A DNA stretch of 64,000 bases from the NCBI RefSeq assembly GCF_003865405.1, contig NZ_RQVQ01000010.1, positions 1 through 64,000 of the forward strand, in the 5' to 3' direction. The stretch comes from Paenimyroides tangerinum (GTDB taxonomy: Bacteria; Bacteroidota; Bacteroidia; Flavobacteriales; Flavobacteriaceae). The notes beneath the pieces were generated by a model. It ran no database searches and was not told the DNA's origin. It worked only from the letters and a program-made list of their open reading frames with translations. Numbering within the stretch: position 1 is the stretch's first letter; each line of letters begins with the position of its first letter. Of the stretch, positions 46,893 to 54,568 are shown piece after piece. A program made the translations under genes and the position numbers.

Positions 46893-47289
46893 GGGGCCGA
46901 TCGGTTTTGACAGCGAGTGGAATTGAACGGTAAGCACGTCGAGCGCTGGAACACAGCTCGTAAATATCATGTTTCAAACTTTTTACACGGCGAAGAAAAC
47001 TACGCTTTAGCTGCTTAATCTGAATTAATAGTAAGATACGCCCAGTTCCTATTAGATAGGAAAGCTGAATTCTCCTAAAAAGCCTTGGTTTATGGCGTTT
47101 TGTTAAGGGGAACCGTAAAAGTAAACCTAGAACGATTAGTATCTCGGATATCGTTTGAACACCTTAGAGGTTAAGTAAAGAGTGGCTGTTTTTGGCCTTG
47201 CTTTTTAACGAAAATTCAATCAAAAACTAAACGCGTAGAAAGCCCTTTGATTGCTTGTTTGGACCAGGGTTCGATTCCCTGCGGCTCCA
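46893..47289 (+). ncRNA. ssrA: transfer-messenger RNA (tmRNA)
   Basis: Mature 5' end GGGGCCG (46893-46899) pairs with CGGCTCC (47282-47288, one G-U), followed by discriminator A at 47289. The T-arm GGTTCGATTCC is next to the 3' end. The tag frame starts at GGC 46989 and reads GEENYALAA then TAA (47016-47018), a flavobacterial type of tag. The genome does not encode the CCA end: the bases after A47289 are CTG, so it must be added. It frees stalled ribosomes and tags unfinished proteins. A tyrosine recombinase gene sits just downstream, so its 3' end is the likely phage attachment site. Confidence 0.96.
47255..47289. other. likely left attachment site (attL core) in the 3' end of ssrA
   Basis: Integrases of this class recombine in the T-arm and 3' end of tRNA or tmRNA genes. 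The phage integrase gene begins about 125 bases downstream. The second copy of the core must lie beyond the window end, so its limits cannot be set here. Confidence 0.55.
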
Positions 47290-47292
47290 CTG

Positions 47293-47326
47293 ATAAAACA
47301 CTGAATTTCAGTGTTTTATTTTTTTA
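47293..47326 (+). terminator. terminator downstream of ssrA
   Basis: ATAAAACACTG (47293-47303) pairs with CAGTGTTTTAT (47309-47319), five-base loop and T run. It lies on the prophage side of the presumed attachment core. Confidence 0.88.
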
Positions 47327-47415
47327 AGACTAAGTTTTATGTCCATTTTATGACCATAAAGCATTTTGAAATTGCCCTTTCAATAGTTCTTAGCTGCTCC
47401 TTAAAACCGAGCAAT

Positions 47416-48612
47416 ATGATTAAATTAAAAATTAAGAAGTCGAATTTTACGACTCCGATAGTTACTAAGAATGGTGACTATCAAATTATCCAATTCCGTT
47501 TTGATGGTGTTCGATTTAGAATGTCTTTTGATTTAAATAAAATTAAAGACAAGAAAGCTCGAAATAGACAATTCGAAATTTATCGCGCCGAAATTGAACG
47601 AAAACTGAATAACGGTTGGAACCCTAACGTAAACGAGGAAGACGAGGTTCAGCAAAGCAGTTACAACTCTTTATCTGAATCCTTGAATTTTGCTTTAGAG
47701 AAGAAACGTGAGACTGTACGTGAAAGTACCTTTAAAGATTATGAAACTACCGTTTCTAAATTTATAAAGCATTCTAATAAGTTTAAGCTTGTAGATTCCG
47801 ATATTAAAGACATCACAAGAAAAGATATTCTAAATATTTTTAACGATATGACCACTGCCTATAAGTGGGCAAATAAATCATACAATAAATATTTAGGTAA
47901 TGTTCGAACGCTTTTTTCTGTTTTAACGGAATGGGAATATATCGACAATAATATCTGTCGTGATATAAGTCTAAAGAAAACTGTTCAAAGTGATTTCTAT
48001 GAACCCGCAAGTGATATCGAACTAAAACTTATTAAAGATAAATTATCTGAAGACTTTTCTAATCTTTGGGATTTTGTTTTCTTTTTGTTTCAAACCGGAT
48101 TACGTCCTCACGAAATTTTATTGATTCAAATGAAGATGATTGATTTAAAAAATCGTGTAATCATTCTTCCAAAGGAAATTATTAAAACATCAATAAAACG
48201 TATCGTTCCAATTGATGAATATATCTATGATTTTTTATTAAGTAAAGATTTAAGCCTATTAAATAAGGACTTCTACTTATTTGGTACAAATAGACCCTAT
48301 AAGAATAAAGGAGTTTCAAATGAAACAGACTTAATACCTGCCGCAGAACCATTATCAAGAAAAACTGTTTCTAAATGGTGGCAGCGTAAAGTTGAGATTC
48401 CTTTAGGGATTGATGTCAAACTATATTCATTTAAGCATTTAACTGCAAATAAAAGGCTAGAGGCTGGGCAAAGTTTAGATGATGTTCAACATTTATTCGG
48501 ACATACTAATAAAGCAATGACTAGAGTTTACGCAACCCATTTAACCAATATTTATGTAGATCGTTTAAAACAAAATAAATTAAGTTTGAATGATGTTGGA
48601 TTACCAAATTAA
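47416..48612 (+). CDS. int: phage tyrosine recombinase (integrase)
   Basis: The 398-residue integrase has an N-terminal arm-binding-like region (to about 70), a SAM-like core-binding domain (about 80-190) and a catalytic domain with the first Arg in TGLRPHEILLIQ, a Lys in the ILPKEIIKTS beta-hairpin, YSFKHLTANKRLEAG in place of the canonical HxxR box, GH in LFGHTNKAM and nucleophile Tyr in TRVYATH. The substituted box is usual in Bacteroidota phage integrases as I recall. The frame is open back to 47311, through the ssrA terminator; ATG 47416 gives a family-like start MIKLKIKKSNFTTPI. Confidence 0.9.
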   Translation: MIKLKIKKSNFTTPIVTKNGDYQIIQFRFDGVRFRMSFDLNKIKDKKARNRQFEIYRAEIERKLNNGWNPNVNEEDEVQQSSYNSLSESLNFALEKKRETVRESTFKDYETTVSKFIKHSNKFKLVDSDIKDITRKDILNIFNDMTTAYKWANKSYNKYLGNVRTLFSVLTEWEYIDNNICRDISLKKTVQSDFYEPASDIELKLIKDKLSEDFSNLWDFVFFLFQTGLRPHEILLIQMKMIDLKNRVIILPKEIIKTSIKRIVPIDEYIYDFLLSKDLSLLNKDFYLFGTNRPYKNKGVSNETDLIPAAEPLSRKTVSKWWQRKVEIPLGIDVKLYSFKHLTANKRLEAGQSLDDVQHLFGHTNKAMTRVYATHLTNIYVDRLKQNKLSLNDVGLPN

Positions 48613-48618
48613 AAACTT

Positions 48619-48674
48619 GGTCAATAACTTCTGAAGTAAAAAAGTTTGAGATTAAAAAAGCAATACTATATTAG
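48619..48674. promoter_or_regulatory. two-part prophage element, copy 1
   Basis: GGTCAATAACT (48619-48629), 41 bases, then TTAG (48671-48674). It starts seven bases after the integrase stop. An inverted repeat CCGTAT/ATACGG (48675-48700) follows immediately. The same spacing occurs in three other copies. Confidence 0.6.
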
Positions 48675-48754
48675 CCGTATTCAAATCATAATTCATACGG
48701 ATTGGGAATTGGTAGATTACGGGTTTAAAGCGAGGGTGGTTCCTCGCTTTTTTT
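48675..48754 (+). ncRNA. candidate small RNA after element copy 1
   Basis: Gene-free stretch with a hairpin CCGTAT-N14-ATACGG (48675-48700) followed by a perfect terminator AAAGCGAGG/CCTCGCTTT (48727-48750) and T run. If element copy 1 is a promoter, its product is an RNA of about 75 bases. Alternatively the terminator simply ends the integrase transcript. Confidence 0.3.
48727..48754 (+). terminator. terminator downstream of integrase
   Basis: AAAGCGAGG (48727-48735) pairs perfectly with CCTCGCTTT (48742-48750), six-base loop and T run. Confidence 0.92.
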
Positions 48755-48811
48755 ATTTATTGCAATTTGCCTAGTGGTGTTTCGCTATCTAAATTATATT
48801 TCTATATTTAC

Positions 48812-48922
48812 ATGAATTGTACGAAATACAGAGATAGGTTTGGTTTGAAGAAGCCGTGGCCCTTATTCGTTTCGGCAAAAAAAATGTTAGCGGTAATTTT
48901 ACCCATAAATGTGCACAAATGA
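48812..48922 (+). CDS. 36-codon frame overlapping the next gene by ATGA
   Basis: The frame MNCTKYRDRFGLKKPWPLF... ends in TGA that overlaps the ATG at 48919 (ATGA), an arrangement that often couples translation. A TATATTTA close to the promoter consensus lies just upstream. It contains the left inverted repeat TTAGCGGTA. It may be a leader peptide or chance. Confidence 0.25.
   Translation: MNCTKYRDRFGLKKPWPLFVSAKKMLAVILPINVHK
48887..48901. repeat. left inverted repeat flanking the small gene
   Basis: TTAGCGGTAATTTTA here; the complement of 49292-49306 reads TTAGCGGTAGTTTTT, 13 of 15 identical with the first nine exact. Confidence 0.55.
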
Positions 48923-49293
48923 AACAATTTTATTTAAAAGATAAATCTTTCGAATTTCAATTAGGTTTTGGGTTTTACCAAATTTACTTTACCGGGGGTT
49001 GGTATATAAAAAATCTTGAAGAACTAAACATAGAATTAATAGATTTAGATACAAATCAAAAAATAACTCTAAAATCTAAAGATATTTTTGGTTTACGAAA
49101 ACAAGATTATATTGGAGGTAAAAAAGCTGTTCAAGTATTTGAGTTTAATTTAGCTAAACCAACAAATCTCAAAATCTCTATAAATAATCCAGAAACTTTA
49201 ATAATGAAAAAAGTTCATCCATTTATGTTTATATATAGTATTTTATTTCCTAGAAAAATTGAAACTGATATAATTCAAGTGGTAATTAAATAA
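48919..49293 (+). CDS. small cytoplasmic protein of unknown function (probable moron)
   Basis: The 124-residue product has no signal peptide or transmembrane segment and no motif I recognise; it is beta-rich (FYQIYFTGGWYIKNLEELNIEL, KAVQVFEFNLAKPTNLKISI) with a hydrophobic patch near HPFMFIYSILF. It lies between the integrase and the terminase genes, where it has no known part in morphogenesis. A GTG at 48856 would extend it by 21 residues; ATG 48919 is preferred because of the ATGA overlap. It is flanked by inverted repeats (48887-48901 and 49292-49306), which suggests it arrived as a unit. Confidence 0.6.
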   Translation: MKQFYLKDKSFEFQLGFGFYQIYFTGGWYIKNLEELNIELIDLDTNQKITLKSKDIFGLRKQDYIGGKKAVQVFEFNLAKPTNLKISINNPETLIMKKVHPFMFIYSILFPRKIETDIIQVVIK

Positions 49294-49306
49294 AAACTAC
49301 CGCTAA
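49292..49306. repeat. right inverted repeat flanking the small gene
   Basis: TACCGCTAA at 49298-49306 is the exact complement of TTAGCGGTA at 48887-48895. It begins right at the stop of the small gene. Confidence 0.55.
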
Positions 49307-49355
49307 TAACTAAGCTTTCGTCTTGCTTCTTGGACATGAAATAAGATAAAAGAAC

Positions 49356-49387
49356 CAAATATAAATTGATTTAATTTTTTCGGTCAA
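49356..49387 (-). promoter_or_regulatory. candidate minus-strand promoter overlapping element copy 2
   Basis: On the minus strand a TTG (49385-49387, inside GGTCAATAACT) is 21 bases from TATATTTG (49356-49363), a full host-type promoter. It would read leftward into the small gene as antisense; no minus-strand gene is visible there. May be chance in A+T-rich DNA. Confidence 0.3.
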
Positions 49388-49437
49388 TAACTCAAACATC
49401 AATTACTACATTATATCATTACCATATTCTATTTTAG
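49382..49437. promoter_or_regulatory. two-part prophage element, copy 2 (before terminase)
   Basis: GGTCAATAACT (49382-49392), 41 bases, then TTAGATA (49434-49440), 48 bases before the terminase small subunit ATG. Confidence 0.65.
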
Positions 49438-49455
49438 ATATGGTAATTTTTTTTT
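49418..49455 (+). terminator. hairpin with T run before terminase genes
   Basis: ATTACCATAT (49418-49427) pairs perfectly with ATATGGTAAT (49438-49447), ten-base loop, then T9. It overlaps the TTAG end of element copy 2. Confidence 0.8.
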
Positions 49456-49481
49456 CATATAGTTTTAGTTAATAGTTATTC

Positions 49482-50033
49482 ATGAGCAAACCTCTCACAA
49501 TTAAGCAAGAAATATTCTGCCAAGCGTATTTACGTTTAGGAGATAAATCTGCAGCTTATCGAGAGGCTTACTCATGTTCTAACATGAAAGCCGAAACTAT
49601 ACACTCAAAGGCTTCACTGCTTTCAAGCGAGGATAAGGTTAGGGCAAGGATAGAACAACTTCAAAAAGAAGCTATTGAAAGAAACAAAGCAACATTAGAC
49701 GAGGTACTAATTGTACTCGCTGATATTATTCGTTTTGATCCAGCTGCAATGTACGATGAAAACGGAACCCTTTTACCAATTCATAAAATGCCAAAGAAAG
49801 TGAGAATGTGTATTCAGTCTTTTGAGGTTCAAGAAATTCCAAGCTTTAATGATGAGCAACCGGAAACACTAACTAAAAAAGTAAAGCACTACGATAAACT
49901 TGCCGGAGTTGAAAAGCTAATGAAGCACTTAGGCGGGTATGAGCTAGACAACAAACAAAAGGCCACAAACATATTCCAACCAGACGATAGACAAATCCGA
50001 TTAGATAAATTAACCTCAAAATTGAAAAAGTAA
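49482..50033 (+). CDS. terS: phage terminase small subunit
   Basis: The 183-residue protein matches the Terminase_2 family: N-terminal helix-turn-helix (LTIKQEIFCQAYLRLGDKSA, AAYREAYSCSNMKAETIHSKAS), a central domain with LADIIRFDPAAMYDENGTLL, and a basic C-terminal tail ending in LDKLTSKLKK. It recognises the packaging site and loads the large subunit. It ends one base before terL. It is the first gene of the packaging and portal module and follows element copy 2. Confidence 0.9.
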   Translation: MSKPLTIKQEIFCQAYLRLGDKSAAYREAYSCSNMKAETIHSKASLLSSEDKVRARIEQLQKEAIERNKATLDEVLIVLADIIRFDPAAMYDENGTLLPIHKMPKKVRMCIQSFEVQEIPSFNDEQPETLTKKVKHYDKLAGVEKLMKHLGGYELDNKQKATNIFQPDDRQIRLDKLTSKLKK

Positions 50034-50034
50034 T

Positions 50035-51480
50035 ATGCTAACCGATCAAGAAATCATTGAATTAGAACAACTACTTAAAATTGAAGAGTTAAATGTTTTA
50101 CCCAATGAAGTAAACGATAACTACCGCTTTTTAAAGAAACAATTTGAAGAGCAAACCTATGTAAATGAAAACTTAGTAAAAGGTTCAAAAGGTGTTGTTT
50201 TAGAAGGGGGCGCAAGAAGCGGAAAAACTTACTCCAGCTTATACTTCATTTTATATATCTGTTTACACGTAGAGCAAACTTGTGTAATCAATATCGTTCG
50301 TGAAACCTATAACGAGTTTAAAACAACGCTATATCTAGACTTTAAAAAGATACTTCGAGAATTTGGTTTACCTAATCCATTTGAAACCGCTAAAGACGTT
50401 CAATCGTTTTACATAGGTAAGAACCAAATCAACTTCATGGGTGCGGACCAACCAAGTAAGGTACACGGAGCAACTTCCGATTATTTGTACTTCAATGAGA
50501 TGCTAACGATTGATCAGCAGGTTTTCAAAAACTTAACCATGCGTTGTAATAAGTTTTGGATTGCCGATTTTAACCCTTCAGTAACTGAGCACTGGGTATT
50601 TAATGAAGTAATCACTCGTGACGATGTTGGTCATTTACGATCAACCTTTAGAGGTAACCCACATATTCCAATCGGGCAGAAGATTGAGATTTTAGCTTCT
50701 GAGCCTTGGCTTCCTGGTTCTTATGTTGTAGAAGATGATATTATCAAATGTTACAATAAGAAAACTGGCAAACTTGAGCCGATATCTGACTGCAACCAAC
50801 CACCGGCACACCCAAAGAACACCCGACAAGGAACAGCGAACGAATTCTTTTGGAAGGTTTATGGTTTAGGATTACGTGGGGCAATGACCGGAATTATCTT
50901 TGATAACGTTTCCTATATTACCGATTGGCCCGAAGATATAGCTCGGACTTACGGTCTTGATTTTGGTTTTACAAACGATCCAACCGCCTTAACGGGGTTT
51001 GGAGAAGATGAACACAATATCTGGATTGAGTTATTGCTTTATGAACCTATTGACCACCCCGACGATTTAGATACGGTACTTGTTTCTCTTGGAGTTGAAA
51101 AGGATGTCCCGATTACTGCAGATTCATCTGATAAATATACTGGGGAGAACAAAGGAACTGTTGAAATGGTCCGAGCTCTTAAAAAGAAGGGATATTCTAT
51201 TCGAAAGGTTTCCAAAAACAAAGGGGTTGTTTTCTGGATTGGATCGATGAAAAAGAAGAAAATTCATTTAGTAATTCGCAATGAGAAACTTGGAAAGTTT
51301 GCCAAAATAGAACAACAAAACTACCGATTTAAAGAAGTAAATGGTATTCCAATAAACCAACCAATAGATAAATTCAACCATATGTGGGATTCAGGAAGAT
51401 ACGCCCACATGGCTTATAATAACCCGTTAACCTTACACCAAACCACTCAATCTCTTAATGAATTAGGTATAAACTATTAG
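50035..51480 (+). CDS. terL: phage terminase large subunit
   Basis: The 481-residue packaging motor has an ATPase domain with Walker A GGARSGKT (residues 58-65) and a Walker B-like DYLYFNEM, and a C-terminal nuclease domain whose acidic residues are in YGLDFGFTNDPTA, PITADSSDKY and DKFNHMWDSGRYA. It is of the PBSX/Terminase_3 type. Tight order with terS and portal supports the call. It cuts concatemers and pumps DNA into the prohead. Confidence 0.95.
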   Translation: MLTDQEIIELEQLLKIEELNVLPNEVNDNYRFLKKQFEEQTYVNENLVKGSKGVVLEGGARSGKTYSSLYFILYICLHVEQTCVINIVRETYNEFKTTLYLDFKKILREFGLPNPFETAKDVQSFYIGKNQINFMGADQPSKVHGATSDYLYFNEMLTIDQQVFKNLTMRCNKFWIADFNPSVTEHWVFNEVITRDDVGHLRSTFRGNPHIPIGQKIEILASEPWLPGSYVVEDDIIKCYNKKTGKLEPISDCNQPPAHPKNTRQGTANEFFWKVYGLGLRGAMTGIIFDNVSYITDWPEDIARTYGLDFGFTNDPTALTGFGEDEHNIWIELLLYEPIDHPDDLDTVLVSLGVEKDVPITADSSDKYTGENKGTVEMVRALKKKGYSIRKVSKNKGVVFWIGSMKKKKIHLVIRNEKLGKFAKIEQQNYRFKEVNGIPINQPIDKFNHMWDSGRYAHMAYNNPLTLHQTTQSLNELGINY

Positions 51481-51483
51481 AAA

Positions 51484-52908
51484 ATGGATTTAGTTGAGTT
51501 AATAAAAAAAGACACTCAAAAGGCAATTGGTTTTATTGAGTCAAATCAAATGCCAAGAACCGATATAACTTCTTGGGAAGAATTGAACAGGGAGTTTAAT
51601 AAAAGCGAACGTAATTTAAGGCCGTCACAAGTTGGAAATATCCAAAAGGATAAGATTGTTGGGAGTGGCGAAAAGACTAAAAACGTTACGGCAATTCGTT
51701 TGTCTATTCCTTTTGCAAAAAAAATTGTGAGTACGGCAGTAGCTTTTGAATTAGGCGAGCCGGTTACTTTGATAGCCGATGATAAGAATGAATTATACGA
51801 GGCGGTAAAGCAAACTTGGAAATTAAACAGATTAGATAATAAACTTCAAGAGGCTTTAAAGAGAAAGAAATCCGAATTAGAATGCTGTTTGATATTTCAC
51901 ATTGAGGATATTCCAAGCGATAAAGGTTGGATTACTAAAATATTTACTTCTGAGAAGAAGCGAATCAAATCTACTTTAAAAACAAACAAAGACGGTAGAA
52001 TGTACCCTATTTTCGATAATGTCGGAAATATGATTCAGTTTGTTTGGAGATTTAAAACTAAGATTGAAAATAAAGAAGTAGATAATATTTGGATTTACAC
52101 TGATAAAAACAGAATCGTAATTGATAATTCCATTGAAAACGTTTATTCTCAAAGAGAAAGTAAACCTCACGGATTTGATAGAATTCCAGTTCTATATTTA
52201 CAACAAGATTTACCAGAGTGGGAAGATGTAAAAACAATCATTGATCGATTCGAAGTTGCGCTTTCAAAGCTTGGTGGCTCGAATGACTATGCGGGTTATC
52301 CTTTACTTAAGCTTTATGGAGAGTTAGTCAATATGCCGGACCGAAATGACGATGGGAAAACGCTGCGCTTCCCAATGAAAGAGGTTGACGACACAAGCGG
52401 AAAAACAATTCACGGAGATGCTGAGTTCTTAACGGCTAATAATGCTGCTGAATCTGTTAAACTTGAACTTGAGAAATTATATTCATTAATTCACGCCATG
52501 AGCTCAACACCCGATATCGCTTTCGATAATTTAAAAGGTCTTGGTTCCATGTCTGGAGTTGCTTTAAAATTGATGTTCTTGGATGCGATTATAAAGGCTA
52601 AGATGAATGAAGGTGATAACAGAACAATGATTGAACGCTGTTTAAATATCATTGGTTCAGGAATTAAAAGTACTCTAAATACGAAACTTTCAAAGCAAGA
52701 GTTGTTGGTTTCTGTTCAGTTTAATTCAATTCTCCCAAATGATTTAAAAGAGGCGGTTGAAATTGCAACAACTGCCGTACAAGGCGGCGTTATGAGTAAA
52801 GAAACTGCGGTTAACTACTTAGATATGGTTGAGGACAAGGGGAAAGAAGTTAATGTTTTAAAAAGGGAAATTAATGATTTAAAAAAGGAAGTTAAATCTG
52901 TTAAATAA
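51484..52908 (+). CDS. phage portal protein (SPP1 gp6-like)
   Basis: The 474-residue protein has portal-family features: LSIPFAKKIVSTAVAFELGEP near residue 80, FGFDRIPVLYL-type turn (HGFDRIPVLYLQQ), ALSKLGGSNDYAGYPLLKLYGE, and the long C-terminal helices (LEKLYSLIHAMSSTPDIAFD, LKREINDLKKEVKS). It forms the dodecameric DNA gate at the capsid vertex and binds the terminase. It lies 3 bases after terL. Confidence 0.9.
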   Translation: MDLVELIKKDTQKAIGFIESNQMPRTDITSWEELNREFNKSERNLRPSQVGNIQKDKIVGSGEKTKNVTAIRLSIPFAKKIVSTAVAFELGEPVTLIADDKNELYEAVKQTWKLNRLDNKLQEALKRKKSELECCLIFHIEDIPSDKGWITKIFTSEKKRIKSTLKTNKDGRMYPIFDNVGNMIQFVWRFKTKIENKEVDNIWIYTDKNRIVIDNSIENVYSQRESKPHGFDRIPVLYLQQDLPEWEDVKTIIDRFEVALSKLGGSNDYAGYPLLKLYGELVNMPDRNDDGKTLRFPMKEVDDTSGKTIHGDAEFLTANNAAESVKLELEKLYSLIHAMSSTPDIAFDNLKGLGSMSGVALKLMFLDAIIKAKMNEGDNRTMIERCLNIIGSGIKSTLNTKLSKQELLVSVQFNSILPNDLKEAVEIATTAVQGGVMSKETAVNYLDMVEDKGKEVNVLKREINDLKKEVKSVK

Positions 52909-52967
52909 TAAGCGTACAATAAGTTTAGTTTGTAGATTTATATCAAATATTTATACGTTAGAAATTT

Positions 52968-53375
52968 ATGCAAAAATTTAAATTATTTTCAGTTTTATTA
53001 TCTTTTGTAATTATGGCAATTACTTTTGTGAGTTGTAATACTAAGGAAGGGGAAAGTTTAGGAAATATATATAATACGGTAGCCGATACTGAAAATGAAA
53101 GTGAAAGCGAAGAGGAGGTTAGCTCAGAGGATTCAAATTTAGACAGTAATACCGATGTTAATGATATTGATACTTTATTAAACGAGTATGAAAAAACCGT
53201 CAACCAGTACAATGACTATAAAGAGAGAATTAGTGAAGGAGATATAACTGTTATAGCTGAAGCTCCTGCCTTATTAGAAAGGGCTCAAGACTTGAAAGCC
53301 AAATTTGAAAAGATAAAAGACAATATGACGGCTGAACAGATTGCGAGATTATCTGTCATTATTAGTAATATGTAA
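52968..53375 (+). CDS. acidic lipoprotein (probable moron)
   Basis: The 135-residue protein has a lipobox (ITFVSCNTKEGE, Cys at 24), a Glu/Ser-rich stretch (TENESESEEEVSSEDSNLD), and a helical C-terminal domain (LLNEYEKTVNQYNDYKERIS, ALLERAQDLKAKFEKIKDNM) that resembles small Bacteroidota lipoproteins of the DUF6591 kind (from memory). It interrupts the portal-scaffold-capsid order, is flanked by 60 A+T-rich bases on the left and two terminators on the right, and so looks like a moron. A role in excluding other phages at the surface is inference. Confidence 0.7.
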   Translation: MQKFKLFSVLLSFVIMAITFVSCNTKEGESLGNIYNTVADTENESESEEEVSSEDSNLDSNTDVNDIDTLLNEYEKTVNQYNDYKERISEGDITVIAEAPALLERAQDLKAKFEKIKDNMTAEQIARLSVIISNM

Positions 53376-53400
53376 GACTAAATTTTTAAATAATATAAAT

Positions 53401-53426
53401 ACCACCCAAATCTGGGTGGTTTTTTT
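53401..53426 (+). terminator. terminator of the lipoprotein gene
   Basis: ACCACCCA (53401-53408) pairs perfectly with TGGGTGGT (53413-53420), four-base loop and T run. Confidence 0.92.
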
Positions 53427-53436
53427 ATGTCTTCAT

Positions 53437-53468
53437 AGCTGGTCAATAACTCGACCGGCTTTTTTTTT
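53437..53468 (+). terminator. second terminator overlapping element copy 3
   Basis: AGCTGGTC (53437-53444) pairs with GACCGGCT (53453-53460), one G-T pair, followed by T8. The GGTC of the repeated element forms part of the stem. Confidence 0.75.
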
Positions 53469-53500
53469 GCCCCAAAGACACACTCACTTAAATTAGATAC
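53441..53500. promoter_or_regulatory. two-part prophage element, copy 3 (before head genes)
   Basis: GGTCAATAACT (53441-53451), 41 bases, then TTAGATAC (53493-53500), 37 bases before the ATG of the scaffold-like gene. TTAGATAC also starts an inverted repeat with GTATCTAA at 53521-53528, which touches the start codon. Confidence 0.65.
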
Positions 53501-53528
53501 AAATCATAATTAATATAACAGTATCTAA
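53493..53528. repeat. inverted repeat directly before the head module start codon
   Basis: TTAGATAC (53493-53500) and GTATCTAA (53521-53528) are exact complements, 20 bases apart; the ATG follows at 53530. Suited to an operator or to an mRNA hairpin that hides the start. Confidence 0.7.
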
Positions 53529-53529
53529 T

Positions 53530-54156
53530 ATGAGCAAAAAACAAAAGATTGCAGGTAGACTTAAGGCTTTGTTTCCTAAGGCTAACTTATCTCAAAAAAG
53601 GATAGACGCTATTGCGGCTAAACTTGAATCAAAAGTTGCAGACGATGCAGATGAAACAGCCATTGATGATGTGGTTAATCAAGCCAATGATTTTATGGAC
53701 TTTGAGGCTATTGCTAAAGAGGACGACAGAATCAGAACTTTGGAAGCCAATCAAAAGAAAGCCGGTGAGGGTGAAGGCGAACCAAATCCACCAGGTACAC
53801 CGCCAACTCCTCCAACAGATGAAACCCCTGAGTGGGCGAAGTCATTACTTCAAAAGGTTGAAGCTATCGAAAAAGGTGAAATCACAAAATCAAAAGTAAC
53901 AACTGTTGCGGACCTTTTCTCTAAATCTGAAGTTTTAAAAGGACTCCCGGAAAATCAAAAACAATCTTGGATGAAACGTGTGAATTTAGATGCTGAAGAT
54001 TTAGCGACTGAAATTTCTTCTTTAGAAGCAGAATACACCGAATTAAAACAATCGATTGTTGACTCAAGTGATTATGCGGGTGCCCCATTTAGAGCAACGG
54101 AGGCGGGGGGTTCGGTATCGGATGCTGAATTGGATGCTGTTATGGGCAATTTATAA
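53530..54156 (+). CDS. probable head scaffold or assembly protein
   Basis: The 208-residue protein is acidic and helical with a basic N-terminus (MSKKQKIAGRLKALFPKANL), a Pro-Gly linker (GEGEPNPPGTPPTPPTDETP at about 80-100) and helical C-terminal part. Position directly upstream of decoration and capsid genes and composition fit a scaffolding protein. No protease motif is seen. Its function is inferred from order only. It follows element copy 3 with its inverted repeat. Confidence 0.6.
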   Translation: MSKKQKIAGRLKALFPKANLSQKRIDAIAAKLESKVADDADETAIDDVVNQANDFMDFEAIAKEDDRIRTLEANQKKAGEGEGEPNPPGTPPTPPTDETPEWAKSLLQKVEAIEKGEITKSKVTTVADLFSKSEVLKGLPENQKQSWMKRVNLDAEDLATEISSLEAEYTELKQSIVDSSDYAGAPFRATEAGGSVSDAELDAVMGNL

Positions 54157-54174
54157 ATTAAAAAACATTAAGAA

Positions 54175-54561
54175 ATGGGAGTAGTAGCTTCATTAAACAA
54201 TCAAAAGCACGGTTTTGATTCTAGTAACGATACGATCGTCGTACCAAGAGTTTTTGAAACCGTAATTGGTGGGCGCACGTTAGATACCGCCAACTTTACC
54301 CCTGAGGTTATTCCGGCGGGTCATGTGGTAATCAAAGAAGATGCAACGGGGAATTACAAACCTATGCCCGTTAGTGGTGCAGCCTATGCTGCACTACCTG
54401 CAAGTCACTCAGTAGTTGGGGTTGTAATTTCAACAGTGGAAACTAAAAAGCCTTTTGTTGGTGTTTGTGTTAGAGGTACAGTGAATGAGGCTGCGTCTTT
54501 ATACCCACCAACAACGGCAATCAAATCGGCATTGCCATTAATTCGTTTCATTAAAGAATAA
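54175..54561 (+). CDS. probable head decoration protein
   Basis: The 128-residue protein is beta-rich with small residues (IPAGHVVIKEDATGNYKPMP, ALPASHSVVGVVISTVETKKPFVGVCVRGTV). The ILAGHVV-type and GVVVR-type strands are like those of lambda gpD-fold or head-fibre proteins that sit on the capsid surface. It lies 18 bases after the scaffold-like gene and 7 before the capsid gene. Direct identification is not possible by eye. Confidence 0.6.
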   Translation: MGVVASLNNQKHGFDSSNDTIVVPRVFETVIGGRTLDTANFTPEVIPAGHVVIKEDATGNYKPMPVSGAAYAALPASHSVVGVVISTVETKKPFVGVCVRGTVNEAASLYPPTTAIKSALPLIRFIKE

Positions 54562-54568
54562 TCAGTAA

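Noticed and set aside
47311..47415. N-terminal extension of the integrase
   Set aside because: It would begin inside the ssrA terminator and adds residues unlike integrase arms; ATG 47416 gives a normal start.
53612..53899. 95-codon plus-strand frame inside the scaffold-like gene
   Set aside because: Basic, Met/Gln/Leu-rich shadow frame; the scaffold-like frame is longer and fits the operon spacing.
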